From Buxus sempervirens (lineage: Eukaryota; Streptophyta; Magnoliopsida; Buxales; Buxaceae): 64,000 nt of DNA. The notes under the pieces were generated by a model, which saw only the letters and a list, made by a program, of their open reading frames with translations, ran no database searches and was not told the DNA's origin. Of this stretch, positions 1 through 9,989 are shown piece by piece (positions within the stretch are counted from its first letter, which is position 1; the number at the start of each line of letters is the position of its first letter). Both the position numbers and the translations under genes were made by a program. The stretch lies in assembly GCA_947561395.2 (NCBI GenBank), contig OX387191.1:40613439-40677438 (forward strand), written 5' to 3'.

Positions 1-345
1 CCAAATAAGCCTTGGGTAACCCCATTAAGCACTCATTACCCACACAAAAAGGCTAGTCAAATAAGAATTCGGTACCCCCGAAATGAACAATGAAGCACCC
101 CCAAAATAACCTTAGGTACGCCCAGAAATAAACAGCTGTCAAATGAGCCATTACCACCCCTGAACAAGCCTTAGGTACCCACTGAATAAATGTGAGGTTC
201 ACCACAATTAAGCCTTAGGTACACACCATAAGAACTTGTAGGTACCCACCAAAAAACAGCCAATAATGCCCTAGGTACCCCCAATTAATCGTTAGGTATC
301 CCCAAAATAAGGCATAGGTACCCAAGAAATTTTCGTAGGTATCCC
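1..345. repeat. Degenerate GGTACC array, left end
   Basis: Roughly every 20-30 bp the sequence returns to a variant of AAGCCTTAGGTACCCCCAA, all in one orientation. The GGTACC core is itself palindromic. The same motif fills the gaps between all four genes up to 17290. No coding frame is credible here. The array is cut by the window edge, so its full length is unknown. Confidence 0.75.
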
Positions 346-349
346 AAAT

Positions 350-560
350 CGCCTGGCACCGATTAATCCTGGGATTTAATCGTGATGAAACAGAGACTTC
401 ATGTTCTCTGGAAAGTTAATCGGGAAGGTCGCGATTAATCTTGAGATTAATCGCGAGACCTAATCTCGACTGGGCGATTAGTCTTGGATGCTAATCGTGG
501 AAAATCCGTGTCTTAAAATTCTAATCGTGGATCTCACGATTAATCTCTGGGCTAATCGCG
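350..560. promoter_or_regulatory. ATTAATCG-rich core upstream of the transposase
   Basis: About nine variants of GATTAATCG occur in both orientations in 200 bp, making overlapping short inverted repeats. A GATGAAACAGAGAC motif lies at 384-405, some 480 bp before the transposase ATG. Similar cores lie upstream of the genes at 5884 and 16267. A promoter or transposase-binding role is inferred from position. The stretch 561-884 is AT-rich leader with a few GGTACC variants and no other recognisable feature. Confidence 0.45.
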
Positions 561-884
561 CGGATATGTTTTGTCTTTTTTTTGACTTTATTTTTTGCCA
601 GTATATTCTATCTTATTTTAACCAAACCTATGGGAATGAAGAAGGTCCAAAACTTATGTACCACCTTTGTACCCTTGGCGTACCGTAAAAATAATCCGTA
701 GGTACCATGTGTCTAGGTACTAAGAAATTATTCCGACGTACTCAAGTTTTGTAATAAGTCCTCAAAATACACCAACTTGGCACATGGTTGAAGAGAATGG
801 TTACCCTGTGATGTTCATGGGTAGTATATATTGTTATTAGTGTGATATTCTAAGTGGAATTTCTGTTTTATGTTGTAGGGACAA

Positions 885-3621
885 ATGGAGCAAGTCATTT
901 CTACAAGTGGAAGTGAGCAATTAAGTGGAGATGAGGTCAGTGATGATATAGCGGATATAAATACAGTGCCTAGAGTTGTAAGAGCACTAAGGTTCGATGA
1001 CGGCGAAGGGCATACTCAAAATTTTAGGCCATCCGTGGGAATGGAGTTCCCATCTACCGATGAAGCGTATAGATTTTACAATGCTTATGCAGCACAGAAG
1101 GGCTTCAGTATTCGAAAGAGTACGAGATGGAAAAGTCGGAAAGATGGTAAGGAGTTGTGTAGGAAGTTTTGTTGCTATAAAGAAGGGAAGAAGGGAACAG
1201 ACAAACGGGATAAAGATGTGAAGAACCCTAGAAAGGAAACACGTACGGGTTGTTTGGCACACATGAGTGTGAAAGCTCAAGACAATGGCATGTATTTTGT
1301 AGCAAGCTTTGAGGACGAGCATAATCATGAGGTTGTTACCCCAAGTAAGGCCCACATGCTACCTTCACAGAGGAAAGTTACAGAGGTGCAATTAGAAGAA
1401 ATTGTATTAGCAGAAAGCAGTGGCATACGACCAAAGCATGCTTTTGAGTTCATGGGTAGAGAAGCCGGCGGAAGAGAGAATTTGGGCTTCCTACCTATTG
1501 ACCATAAGAACCAGATGCGTGACAGACGGAGAGCAATGAAAGTAGGAGACGGATCAAGGTTATTAATTTATTTTGAAGGACAACTGATTGACGATCCGTC
1601 TTTCTTTTATGCTGTACAAGTTGATGAGAACAATGAAATAACAAACTTTTTCTGGGCTGATCGGAAGATGCAAGAAGACTACAATAATTTTGGAGATGTC
1701 GTTTGTTTTGATACAACTTATAGGACAAATGAAGCTCAAAGGCCATTTGCACCATTGGTTGGAGTCAACCATCACAGACGAATGGTAGTGTTCGGAGCCG
1801 CAATGCTTTATGATGAGACGAAGGCATCCTTTGTTTGGTTGTTTGAAACATTTATAAAGGCAATGAATGGGAAAAGGCCAGTTACCATCTTGACAGACCA
1901 AGATGCAGCTATGTCAGCTGCAATTGCTTTTGTTTTGCCGAACACCTATCATCGGTTATGTGTATGGCATTTGCATCAAAATTCATTGAAGCATCTCGGT
2001 CACGTATTCTAAACGAGAACCTCCTTTTCATCTGATTTCAATCGGTGTATATATGATTACGAGGAAGAGGTTGAGTTCTTGGAAGCGTGGGATGCAATGA
2101 TTCAAAAATACGATCTCCAAGACAATGAGTGGCTGAAGGGCATATTTAAGATAAAGGAGAAATGGGCCCTTGTATATGGAAGAACTACATTTTGTGCTGA
2201 CATGAAGAGCACCCAATTGAGTGAAAGCTTCAACAACCAGTTAAAGAAATACACGAAGTACAACATGGACGTCTCGTGTTTTTTCCAGCATTTTTCAAGG
2301 CTTTTGGATGATATCCATTACAAGGAACAGGAAGACAATTATAATATGAGCCAGCGTATTCCAAGAATGATGGCGGAAATCATCATATTAAAGCATGCAA
2401 GGGAGGTATACACACCGAAGCTGTTTGAGATTTTTCAATCGGAATATGCAAAAGCTCAGAATCTTGTTGTTAATGAGACTTCACATACTGAGACATCCAA
2501 AATCTATAAAGTTAGCTTATTTGATAATCCTCGAGGGCATGTTGTTACAGTTAACACTGAGGATGATATGTTGAAATGCAGTTGCCGTAAGTTTGAATTT
2601 GTTGGGATTTTGTGTAGCCATGCACTCAAAGTACTTGACATGTGAAATATTAAGAGGATCCCAAGTCAATACATATTAAAGCTGTGGACAAAGGATGCAA
2701 AGGGTTGCAGCCCAAGTTATAGTCGTATGTCAGATGAGGAAGTGGCAAAGCTGTCCATGGTTAAATGGTACAGAGAACTTTGCCATAATGCCGTTAAATT
2801 ATCAGCAATTGTTGCCGAAACTTTCGAGGCATATGAATGTGCTGCGAATGGGCTGGCCATTTTAATGACTAAAGTTGGAAATGTGTTGAAGAACAAGCCT
2901 TTGAGCACAGTGGATGGGAATGAAGGAGAGAATTTATCTGAAAATATTCAAATCACCGTTGCTGGACTGAAGAGGAAGCCGGGTCGAGGTCGTAGTGGAC
3001 GTCGACCAAAACATTTTTCAGAAAGGGCTCCGAAGAGGAAGAGGAACCATGACATACCAACTCAAACGGCAAATACAATTCAGAGTCAAACTCCACCACA
3101 AACAAAATATGCAAGTCAAAGCTCTGGATGGAGTGAGATAATGGTATAATACTTATCTCATACTAATGTATTTGTTTTATCATATCATGTTTATGGTTTT
3201 ATGGGGGATTTTCTGATTTTTTATGAATTTTATCTATTCCATAGGCCTCTCATCAGTTTCGAACAGATGGAGTGGTGACGGGAATGCAATCAAGAACATA
3301 TCCTATGGTTGAATATGCAATTTTGTCTCCATTCCAACAACCTGGTACTTACACATAGCTACTGCAGGTATATTTTCTAGAAGATCCTACTCTTCAATAC
3401 TTTGTGAAGAATTTCAATGCTTTGTAATGACATTCCATTAATGACAGGAATCAATGAGTCCAAACATATTCCAAGAATCCAACTCAAGTAATACTGTTGG
3501 CCAGAATCAATTTGGCTCCTGTTCAAACTCTACTGTAGGGAGATCTCCAAGAGTTTATAGTGGAGATGGGAGCTTATATCGTCAAGAAGGAGATTTAGGT
3601 CATTTCCCCAGAGATTTGTGA
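885..3621 (+). pseudogene. FAR1-related MULE transposase, near-intact pseudogene
   Basis: The frame 885-3149 encodes the standard FAR1/FRS layout: an N-terminal FAR1 DNA-binding domain (residues about 62-152, WRKY-GCM1-type Cys/His ligands ending EHNHE), the MULE DDE transposase domain (first Asp at 276 in VVCFDTTYR, second in the TILTDQDAA motif around 338-340), and a C-terminal SWIM zinc finger (CSC...CSHA, around 565-580). Two stops interrupt this one frame: TAA at 2010-2012, between the second and third catalytic blocks, and TGA at 2643-2645, just after SWIM. The reading frame is otherwise open and well conserved on both sides, so these look like recent nonsense changes. Beyond the exon 1 donor (ATG|GTATAA) are two likely small exons, 3245-3344 and 3448-3621; their join as I place it is one base out of phase. 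A host FRS regulator is the alternative, but the surrounding arrays favour a transposon gene. Confidence 0.85.
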
Positions 3622-4588
3622 TTCTTTTGTATATTGGTACGACAAAAAAGGGGGAGTGAATTGTGTATATTGAATGTGATGACAGTGTTAGTCTTGTAAT
3701 TATATTGTTTTTGTAGTGCAATGTAAGTGTTCATTTTTTCTAATTGTACAAAGATGTGTATATACCAAATGTATACTTCCAGTGGAATGAGAATCGTAAT
3801 TTTGAGTTAATTATTTAGTTCCGTTAATTGGTTAATATTTTCAGAGCTTCTTGCTGTTTCTCTTGCAAGTACATCCCAAATCAAAATAAGGTTCCCCCAT
3901 TAATAACACAGGTACATCCAAAATCAACCCTTAGGTACCCCCTATCTACCTTAGGCACCACCCATAATGGCTCCCAAAACCCCCAAATATATATATTTTG
4001 TACACCCCAACTGAAGAGTTAAGGTATCCCCTCAAAAAACAATAAGAACCCACTCATTTGGACCTTAGGTACCATAGATTAAGCTTTAGGTACCCACAAT
4101 CATGCTTTAGGTACCCCACAAATAAGCCCAAGGTACCCTCTGCACAAATAGCATGACGCGCGTACCTGGGATATCAACGCCCGAACGTTTCAGTACGAAT
4201 TGGTGATTGAGATTTCAACGCGCGGACGTTACCAACGCGCGAACGTTGCTTCGTAACGTCCGCGCGTTAGAAGGAAATTCTTCCTACTTCCTAACGTACC
4301 ACTTTGTTCCCTGTAATTATGCCCTTGTCCTCAAGGAATCCCCCCAATGATGACTTAGGTAGCCCCCAAATGAGGCCTACAGTACACCGCCAATCATTTT
4401 TTCAAAGAAGGAACTGATTCAGAGTATATTGATGGACAAAATTTTATCAAATGGAAACAACAGAGGATTATGATGCTGTAATTACGAATACTTTTACTAT
4501 GTGAAATGAGTACATTCTATACATCTGAGTTGCGTTGAGATAAATACATTTATATCCAAAACATAGAAGTACGTCTAAAATAAGCACA
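3622..4588. repeat. Convergent intergenic array with CGCGCGAACGTT core
   Basis: This gap separates the 3' ends of two convergent genes. GGTACC-type repeats in one orientation run at about 3880-4140. They are followed at 4150-4290 by a GC-rich core with several variants of AACGCGCGAACGTT and AACGTCCGCGCGTT, then by more degenerate GGTACC repeats to about 4400. The core differs from the ATTAATCG core found at 5' ends. A shared termination or boundary role is a guess from position. No gene is visible. Confidence 0.55.
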
Positions 4589-5884
4589 CTACGGTGCAAT
4601 GTCATCGTCATCAGACCCGGGAAGTGGTGGGAGGGATGGAGTTTTCTGACTGGAGCAAGTGAATAGATGAGTCACTATCTTCACGGCTTTCTTGACCAGC
4701 TTCTTTAGTCCACCAACTTCATGAGTGATAGATTCCTGAAACATTCCAAAATCACGTCGTAGACTGCCAAAATCCTCTCGAATCTCTCCAACGTCTTGGC
4801 TAAGCCTACGAAAGGCTTCTGACGACGGTTCACGTCGTGAATATGTCTTGAAAGAGCTGGGTTGAGAAGTGGGTGGACGAGGATGTGATGACGAAGGTTG
4901 TGCTGACTCTGCTTCCTCTCTTTGTTGTGGCTGCTGTTGGTGCGCCATTGATTCTCCGGATCTCTGAGCCGCGTGACAGTGGTGGTGCAAAGGTGCAAGT
5001 TGCATTTGATTTAGATTCATCTGTGAAAAATGTCTTGAAATAACCATGGAATCAGGAGGTCCACGTAAACCAAACCTCATCCCAATCCTGGTCATAAGAT
5101 AGGCAAACGGAAGGGCTCTGTGATCAGATGAATGGACAACTTGACATATATGTCTGCAAATGAATGTGGGCAGACAAAGGCGCGTTCGAGTAATGAGACG
5201 GTAGAGAAGGAAGACCATGGCCTTGGTCAGCTCGAACTTATTACCGCACCTAGGATAGACATTGAATGTGAAGATGAGATGGAGTATTCTATACGTAGGG
5301 AAGAGCTGATTAGCTTGAAGCACAGTTTTTTTCCATGGTGCATCAATCCCACACAGACATTGAGTGGCCTCAGCAAGTTCCTCTTGCGTTGGTGGGTTTA
5401 GGAAACGGACCTCTGATCTAGGTATACCCATTAAATCACTTATCAAGTCGGGTGTGACAGTATAGGTAGAGTCTGCCACTTTGATCTCAAATGCAGGCTC
5501 ACGAAAAGGAGGGTTGGACAAGTTACGGGATCCGGCGTAAAGTTGAGCAATAGTCGAGGAGTTGGCAGCATCCCCCCAATCTAGAATGCCGGACCAACCA
5601 ACAGCTTCCAGAATCTGTACAATACCATATGGTGCTAAACATGATTTAACAACCAGTTTCTCAACAATCAAGGGTTGCTGCCGAATTTGCTCGGCTTCAG
5701 AAGGTGCAGACAATGAATTATCAGAAGAATAAGGCTCCCTGTGGATGGTAGACTGAGAGGGATTGGGTTCCTCTGTCTCAGAAGGGCTGTAATGAGAGCC
5801 GGAAGATAATGAGGGACTTGTAGGTGCAGGAGTCCCATCCCTTCTCCTCTTATGGCGCATGTTAGAATTCTTTATTCGAGGCAT
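4589..5884 (-). CDS. Putative plant transposon protein, copy 1 (431 aa, open)
   Basis: The frame is open from ATG at 5884; an in-frame ATG at 5923 would add 13 hydrophobic residues, but the basic start MPRIKNSN resembles the other copy. The layout is a basic Ser/Pro-rich N-terminus (1-70), a globular domain (about 90-275) with the pattern ITPDLISDLMGIPRSE ... RLITRTRLCLPTFICR ... ALPFAYLMTRIG, a Gln/Pro/Ser linker (about 290-345), and a heptad-like C-terminal coiled coil (about 355-410) with an acidic tail. The central domain resembles the family called putative plant transposon protein (PF20167, recalled). Its biochemical role is unknown to me. It faces the dead transposase gene and has the same four-part layout as the gene at 9990. 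No stop or frameshift is seen. Confidence 0.7.
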   Translation of the reverse strand: MPRIKNSNMRHKRRRDGTPAPTSPSLSSGSHYSPSETEEPNPSQSTIHREPYSSDNSLSAPSEAEQIRQQPLIVEKLVVKSCLAPYGIVQILEAVGWSGILDWGDAANSSTIAQLYAGSRNLSNPPFREPAFEIKVADSTYTVTPDLISDLMGIPRSEVRFLNPPTQEELAEATQCLCGIDAPWKKTVLQANQLFPTYRILHLIFTFNVYPRCGNKFELTKAMVFLLYRLITRTRLCLPTFICRHICQVVHSSDHRALPFAYLMTRIGMRFGLRGPPDSMVISRHFSQMNLNQMQLAPLHHHCHAAQRSGESMAHQQQPQQREEAESAQPSSSHPRPPTSQPSSFKTYSRREPSSEAFRRLSQDVGEIREDFGSLRRDFGMFQESITHEVGGLKKLVKKAVKIVTHLFTCSSQKTPSLPPLPGSDDDDIAP

Positions 5885-5989
5885 GATTTTAAAAAATGAC
5901 AGAGAAAAAACAATGTTCGACACAACTCACAGTGGAAACTTGGTGGAGCCAAACCGTAAACCCCGTATATTTGGCCTTGAGTTGGAGAG

Positions 5990-6320
5990 TATATAGACTT
6001 GGAGAACCCTGGAAGAAACAGGAAGTGCGTATAAGATACCGTAGATTAATCGTGATTTGGAGGCGAGAGGCAGCAGGAGAACAGTGGAATAAGGGGACCC
6101 ATGCGTAGGAAACCCTAGATTAATCGTGAGTACGAAGTGGAGCGAAACCCTCTATTTATACACCCAAACATAAACCCTTGCTTGCGCGCATACAAATAAT
6201 ACATACGGCCGCAAGATTAGTCGTAAAAATCAGTAGGTTAATCGCATGCTTAATCGACATGTTCCGATTACGCATGGGACCTAACCCTGATGAAACAGCG
6301 ACTTGCTGTATGAAAATATT
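5990..6320. promoter_or_regulatory. ATTAATCG core upstream of copy 1
   Basis: GATTAATCGTGA variants occur at about 6045, 6118 and 6220-6260, upstream of the minus-strand gene starting at 5884. A GATGAAACAGCGAC motif lies at about 6288-6304, some 400 bp from the ATG, matching the motifs at 384 and 16835. Here it is on the opposite strand to the gene, unlike the other two. The role is inferred from position only. The next stretch, 6321-6459, is AT-rich with no feature. Confidence 0.4.
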
Positions 6321-6459
6321 ATATTATTATGATATAATAATGTGTCTACAAATCATGGGAAAGGGATTGAATGATGTGAGAGTTTATAACATTCATGTCA
6401 CGTTATGAATGTGACTCATGTAAGATATGTGCACGTATTTTTGAAGCTTCAATACATAC

Positions 6460-6801
6460 AAATCTGAGTACCCCCTAAATAAGGCCAAGCTACCCCAGAC
6501 TTAAGCCCAAGGTACTGTGCAAAGTTTTCCAAAACGTGACCCCACGATCCATGCACCAATAGCACAAAGTTGTAGCGAGGTAACCCAAGAAATACGACCA
6601 GGGCACCCCTCAAATAATTCTAAGGTACATCAGAAAATAAGCCAAAGGTGCCCCCAAATGATGCCTTACGATAGCCACAATTATGAATCCAGATACTGTA
6701 TGGGTACCCCACATAACACGTAGGTACCCCATAAATAATATGAAGGTATGCTATACGTAAGGCCAAGGTACCCCATATAAGGAATTACCAAGAAACGAAA
6801 A
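6460..6801. repeat. GGTACC array, left arm of an outer inverted repeat
   Basis: This is another one-orientation GGTACC array. The part at 6596-6801 is matched in reverse complement by 8366-8572, including unique segments such as the stretch around CACAATTATGAA. Identity looks like 80-90 percent by eye. The two arms therefore come from one duplicated and inverted block. Confidence 0.7.
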
Positions 6802-7085
6802 CCCGCGGACATTAAGGCCCAACGCGCGAACGTTTAAGCTATAAAAGAAGATACCGGGCGAGCGTTTAGAAGAACGTCCGCGCGTTGAAGTTCTCTAGGC
6901 AGAGCACGTACTGAGGTACCTTCGGTACAATGCGGTGTACACCAATCTTCCATGGGGAGTACCTGATTTTTACAGGGGGTACCCATATTTGATTTTATGA
7001 CTTATTTTTTTGGGGAGAACTAAAGGCTTGTATGGGGGGTACAATGGGCTGATCTGGGGGATACCCCACCGGCTTACAAGATGGT
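6802..7085. repeat. CGCGCGAACGTT core and reversed GGTACC array
   Basis: The block 6790-6895 has AACGCGCGAACGTT and AACGTCCGCGCGTT variants. After it the GGTACC motif continues in the opposite orientation (GGGGTACC type) to about 7085. This is the array-core-reversed-array pattern seen again at 7290-7640, 8145-8600, 11930-12730 and 16370-17290. Confidence 0.55.
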
Positions 7086-7089
7086 ACCC

Positions 7090-7290
7090 TGCCTTATATA
7101 TACAAATACGTGTTACATAACCCATAAGATGTACATACAACTACGTACGCGTGTGCACATGTAAAGGTACATGTGTGCATGTGTACATGAATAAATATGA
7201 GTACATATGCATGTACATGTGTACACGCGTACATGGCTCAGATACATAGTGTGCGTATGTAACCACACACACACACACAAATGAAAGATT
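7090..7290. repeat. ACATGTGTAC simple-sequence array 1
   Basis: This is alternating purine-pyrimidine sequence built on ACATGT, GTACAT and GTGTAC, ending in an AC run near 7265-7280. It is the shortest of three such arrays in this element. Long open frames over it reflect composition, not coding. Confidence 0.65.
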
Positions 7291-7439
7291 ACGGAACTCC
7301 CAAAAAAATAAAAACTTGTCCAAATAAATGGTAAAGGTACCCCTGTACCGCATGTAGAACATAGGTACCCCACAATAAAACATTCAGGTACACACCCTTA
7401 TATCGAAGGTAGCTCAGGAAACAATTATTAACAAACTTC

Positions 7440-8345
7440 AACGCGCGAACGGTCCTTTTGAAAGTGTGCGCGTCAGTTGTCTTCTTCAGGCGGAACGTTC
7501 GCGTGTTAGAGATCAACGTCCGCGCGTTGACGTCTGTTCGCCTTTCCTTCTATGGGGTACCTTCGCCTTAACAGTGGGGTATCTTCGTATTATATACTGG
7601 GGTACCTTAGTTTTAATTGGGGTACCTGTTGCCTACCCTAATATATGCGTCTGTACATGTACATACATGTGTACACATATATACAAGTAAGCCGGTACAC
7701 ATCAAAAAATGTACTTACATGTGTGCACACAAGTACACACATGTATACGCAGGTATACATGTGTGAGCGTGTGTACATGTACATGTACACAAGTATATGT
7801 TCTTGTACATGTACATGTACACAAATGTGTACACATGTACACACATGTCTACATCTGTTCAAATGCATGTAAATGTACATGTATGTGTACAAATGTACAC
7901 ATATGTACATGTGTGCACATATCGACATGTGTACTTGTGTACACATGTACACACATGTACATGTGTGCACATATACACATGTGTACATGTGTACACAGAT
8001 GACAATGTGCATGTGTACACATGTACACACATGTGTACACATATATACATGTACATGTGTACACACACATGTGCAGATGGAAAGGTTCATGTACTTGTAT
8101 ATATGTGTACACATGGATGTACATGTACAGACGCATATATTAGGGTAGGCAACAGGTACCCCAATTAAAACTAAGGTACCCCAGGATATAATACGAAGAT
8201 ACCCCACTGTTAAGGCGAAGGTACCCCGTAGAAGGAAAGGTGAACAGACGTCAACGCGCAGACGTTGATCTCTAACGCGCGAACGTTCCGCCTGAAGAAG
8301 ACAACTGACGCGCGCGCTTTTATAGCTTTAACGTGCGCGCGTTGA
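7440..8345. repeat. Long inverted repeat with array-filled loop
   Basis: The arm 7440-7687 is matched in reverse complement by 8092-8345 at about 90 percent by eye. Each arm holds a CGCGCGAACGTT core, a GGTACC array and the start of an ACATGT array, in mirror order. The loop (7688-8091) is an ACATGTGTACAC array, itself rich in palindromes. The whole block could extrude or snap back. Confidence 0.75.
7650..8145. repeat. ACATGTGTACAC simple-sequence array 2
   Basis: This is a nearly pure mixture of ACATGTGTACAC-type 10-14 bp words with no fixed period. It lacks stop codons in most frames on both strands, giving many overlapping Cys/Thr/His/Val/Tyr-rich frames that I do not accept as genes. Its right part (about 7960-8092) recurs inverted at about 8632-8765. 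Confidence 0.75.
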
Positions 8346-8365
8346 ACCTTAACGTCCGCGCATTA

Positions 8366-8600
8366 ACGTTTCTTAGTAATTCCTTATATTGGGTACCTTC
8401 GCCTTAAGTATGAGGTACCTTCATATTATTGTTTGGGTACCCACGTGTTATTTGGGGTACCCATACAGTACCTGGTTTCATAATTGTGGCTACCGTAAGT
8501 TATCATTTGGGGGCACCTCTGGCTTATTTGCTGATGTACCTTAGAATTATTTGAGGGGTGCCCTTGGTCTAAATTCTTTGGGTACCTGATCCATGTACAC
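8366..8600. repeat. Reversed GGTACC array, right arm of the outer inverted repeat
   Basis: GGTACC-type repeats in reversed orientation pair with 6596-6801. Upstream of it, 8250-8365 holds CGCGCGAACGTT-type core motifs. The arm ends where the third ACATGT array begins. Confidence 0.7.
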
Positions 8601-9085
8601 GTGTACACATGTACAGGTGCACTAACATGTGTACGTGAACCTTTCCATCTGCACATGTGTGTACATGTGTACATGTGTACACATGCACATTGTCATCTGT
8701 GTACACATGTACACATGTGTATATGTGCACACATGTGTATATGTGTACACATGTATATGTGCACACATGTGTATATGTGCACACATGTACATGTGTATAC
8801 ACTCATGTGCCCATGTGTGTACATGTGTACACATTTACATGTATGTACACAGGTACATGTGCATGTGTACACATGTACATGTATATATGTGTACACAAGT
8901 ACACATGTCGATATGTGTACACAAGTACATGTGTGTACATTTGTACACACACATGGATACATGTGTACACATGTACACACATGGGTACATGTGTACACAT
9001 ATATACATATACATGTGTACACATGTACACACATGTGTACAATCATGTGTACACACATATACAAATGTACATACATGTGTGCACA
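8600..9085. repeat. ACATGTGTACAC simple-sequence array 3
   Basis: This array has the same composition as the one at 7650-8145. Its beginning is the reverse complement of the end of that array, including the non-repeat words CTTTCCATCTGC and TTGTCATCTGT. Array 3 is thus an inverted copy of array 2, since diverged in word order. Confidence 0.75.
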
Positions 9086-9390
9086 ACATAAACCGAAGGT
9101 TCCCTTTAAAAAACCGAAGCGACCCTTTAAAAACCCGTTGGGACCCTTTAAAAAAGTTAAGAGGCCCTAGGTACGACACATATTTAATATCAACGCGCGC
9201 ACGTTCTCGTGAACGCTCGGACGTTCGTTTTGGGCTTGGGTACCCCCGCTTTTTTGCATGAGGTATCCCCACATTTTGCCAGAGGTACCCCAAACATAAA
9301 CCGAAGGTACCCTTTGAAAAATTCCCTATGTTTTTACACATATTTAATATCAACGCGCACACATGTTGGGCGCGTGCGTCCGGGCGTTTG
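9086..9390. repeat. 21-bp triplet repeat and short core motifs
   Basis: Three consecutive 21-bp units starting CCCTTTAAAAA lie at 9102-9122, 9123-9143 and 9144-9164. They are preceded by AAACCGAAGGTTCC, which recurs as AAACCGAAGGTACC at about 9298. Variants of ATATTTAATATCAACGCGC occur twice (about 9180 and 9340). This block lies 600-900 bp upstream of the gene at 9990 in place of the ATTAATCG core found at the other three genes. Confidence 0.55.
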
Positions 9391-9989
9391 CCTATATTTA
9401 CAAAGAAACAGGTCTGGCACGTTATTTCGTCCATGCGAATCAAACCATCCGAAGCGCTTCATCTTCATTTCGATAAAGTCTTCTCAGGGTGGGTACCACT
9501 TCATTCTCTTCTGGAAGAGTTCCAAAGCCTATATTTTTGGTTCGAAGGACGTACGAGATGCTTTACGAACTTTACTGCTTTGATTTTATATGTTACGATT
9601 AGGGTATTAATTTGTTCATTTAGGGTTTCCGAGCTATGTGTTTATTCTAATGTCTTGAAGAGGTACATTTTGCTTTATCTTGGTTGGAATGGTTTATATT
9701 ATCGGTTGCAATCAAGTTACTATTCACTTTTCCTATAAGCCTTTGACAAGTACACATCCCTATTGTTATCTCCCTAACGCGTGAATAGCGCCTGCACTTT
9801 TTCCTCAAGTGTTGGGTTTTTTTTATGTATATAGGGAGTGGGTTTTTTTCCACACAATTATTCATATTATTCACATTCTATATTATTTGCATTCGGTAGC
9901 ACTCATCTTTTCTGTGTCTAACATTATCGTTTGCTCTGTGTTGTTTTGTGCATATTTATTTTTCTTCCTCTCTTCTTCTGAACTCTTAG
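9391..9989. other. 5' flank of copy 2
   Basis: This is AT-rich, pyrimidine-biased sequence without arrays, leading to ATG at 9990. It contains TATA-like words and a GAAACAG at about 9406 that faintly recalls the GATGAAACAGAGAC motif of the other genes. I see no gene in it. Confidence 0.35.

Noticed and set aside
488-688. Short plus-strand frame before the transposase
   Set aside because: It crosses the ATTAATCG core and GGTACC words and has no similarity to any family I know.
7113-9170. Many long overlapping Cys/His/Thr/Val-rich open frames on both strands
   Set aside because: They come from stop-free ACATGT/GTACAC repeat words, occur in all frames at once and have no start context or domain.
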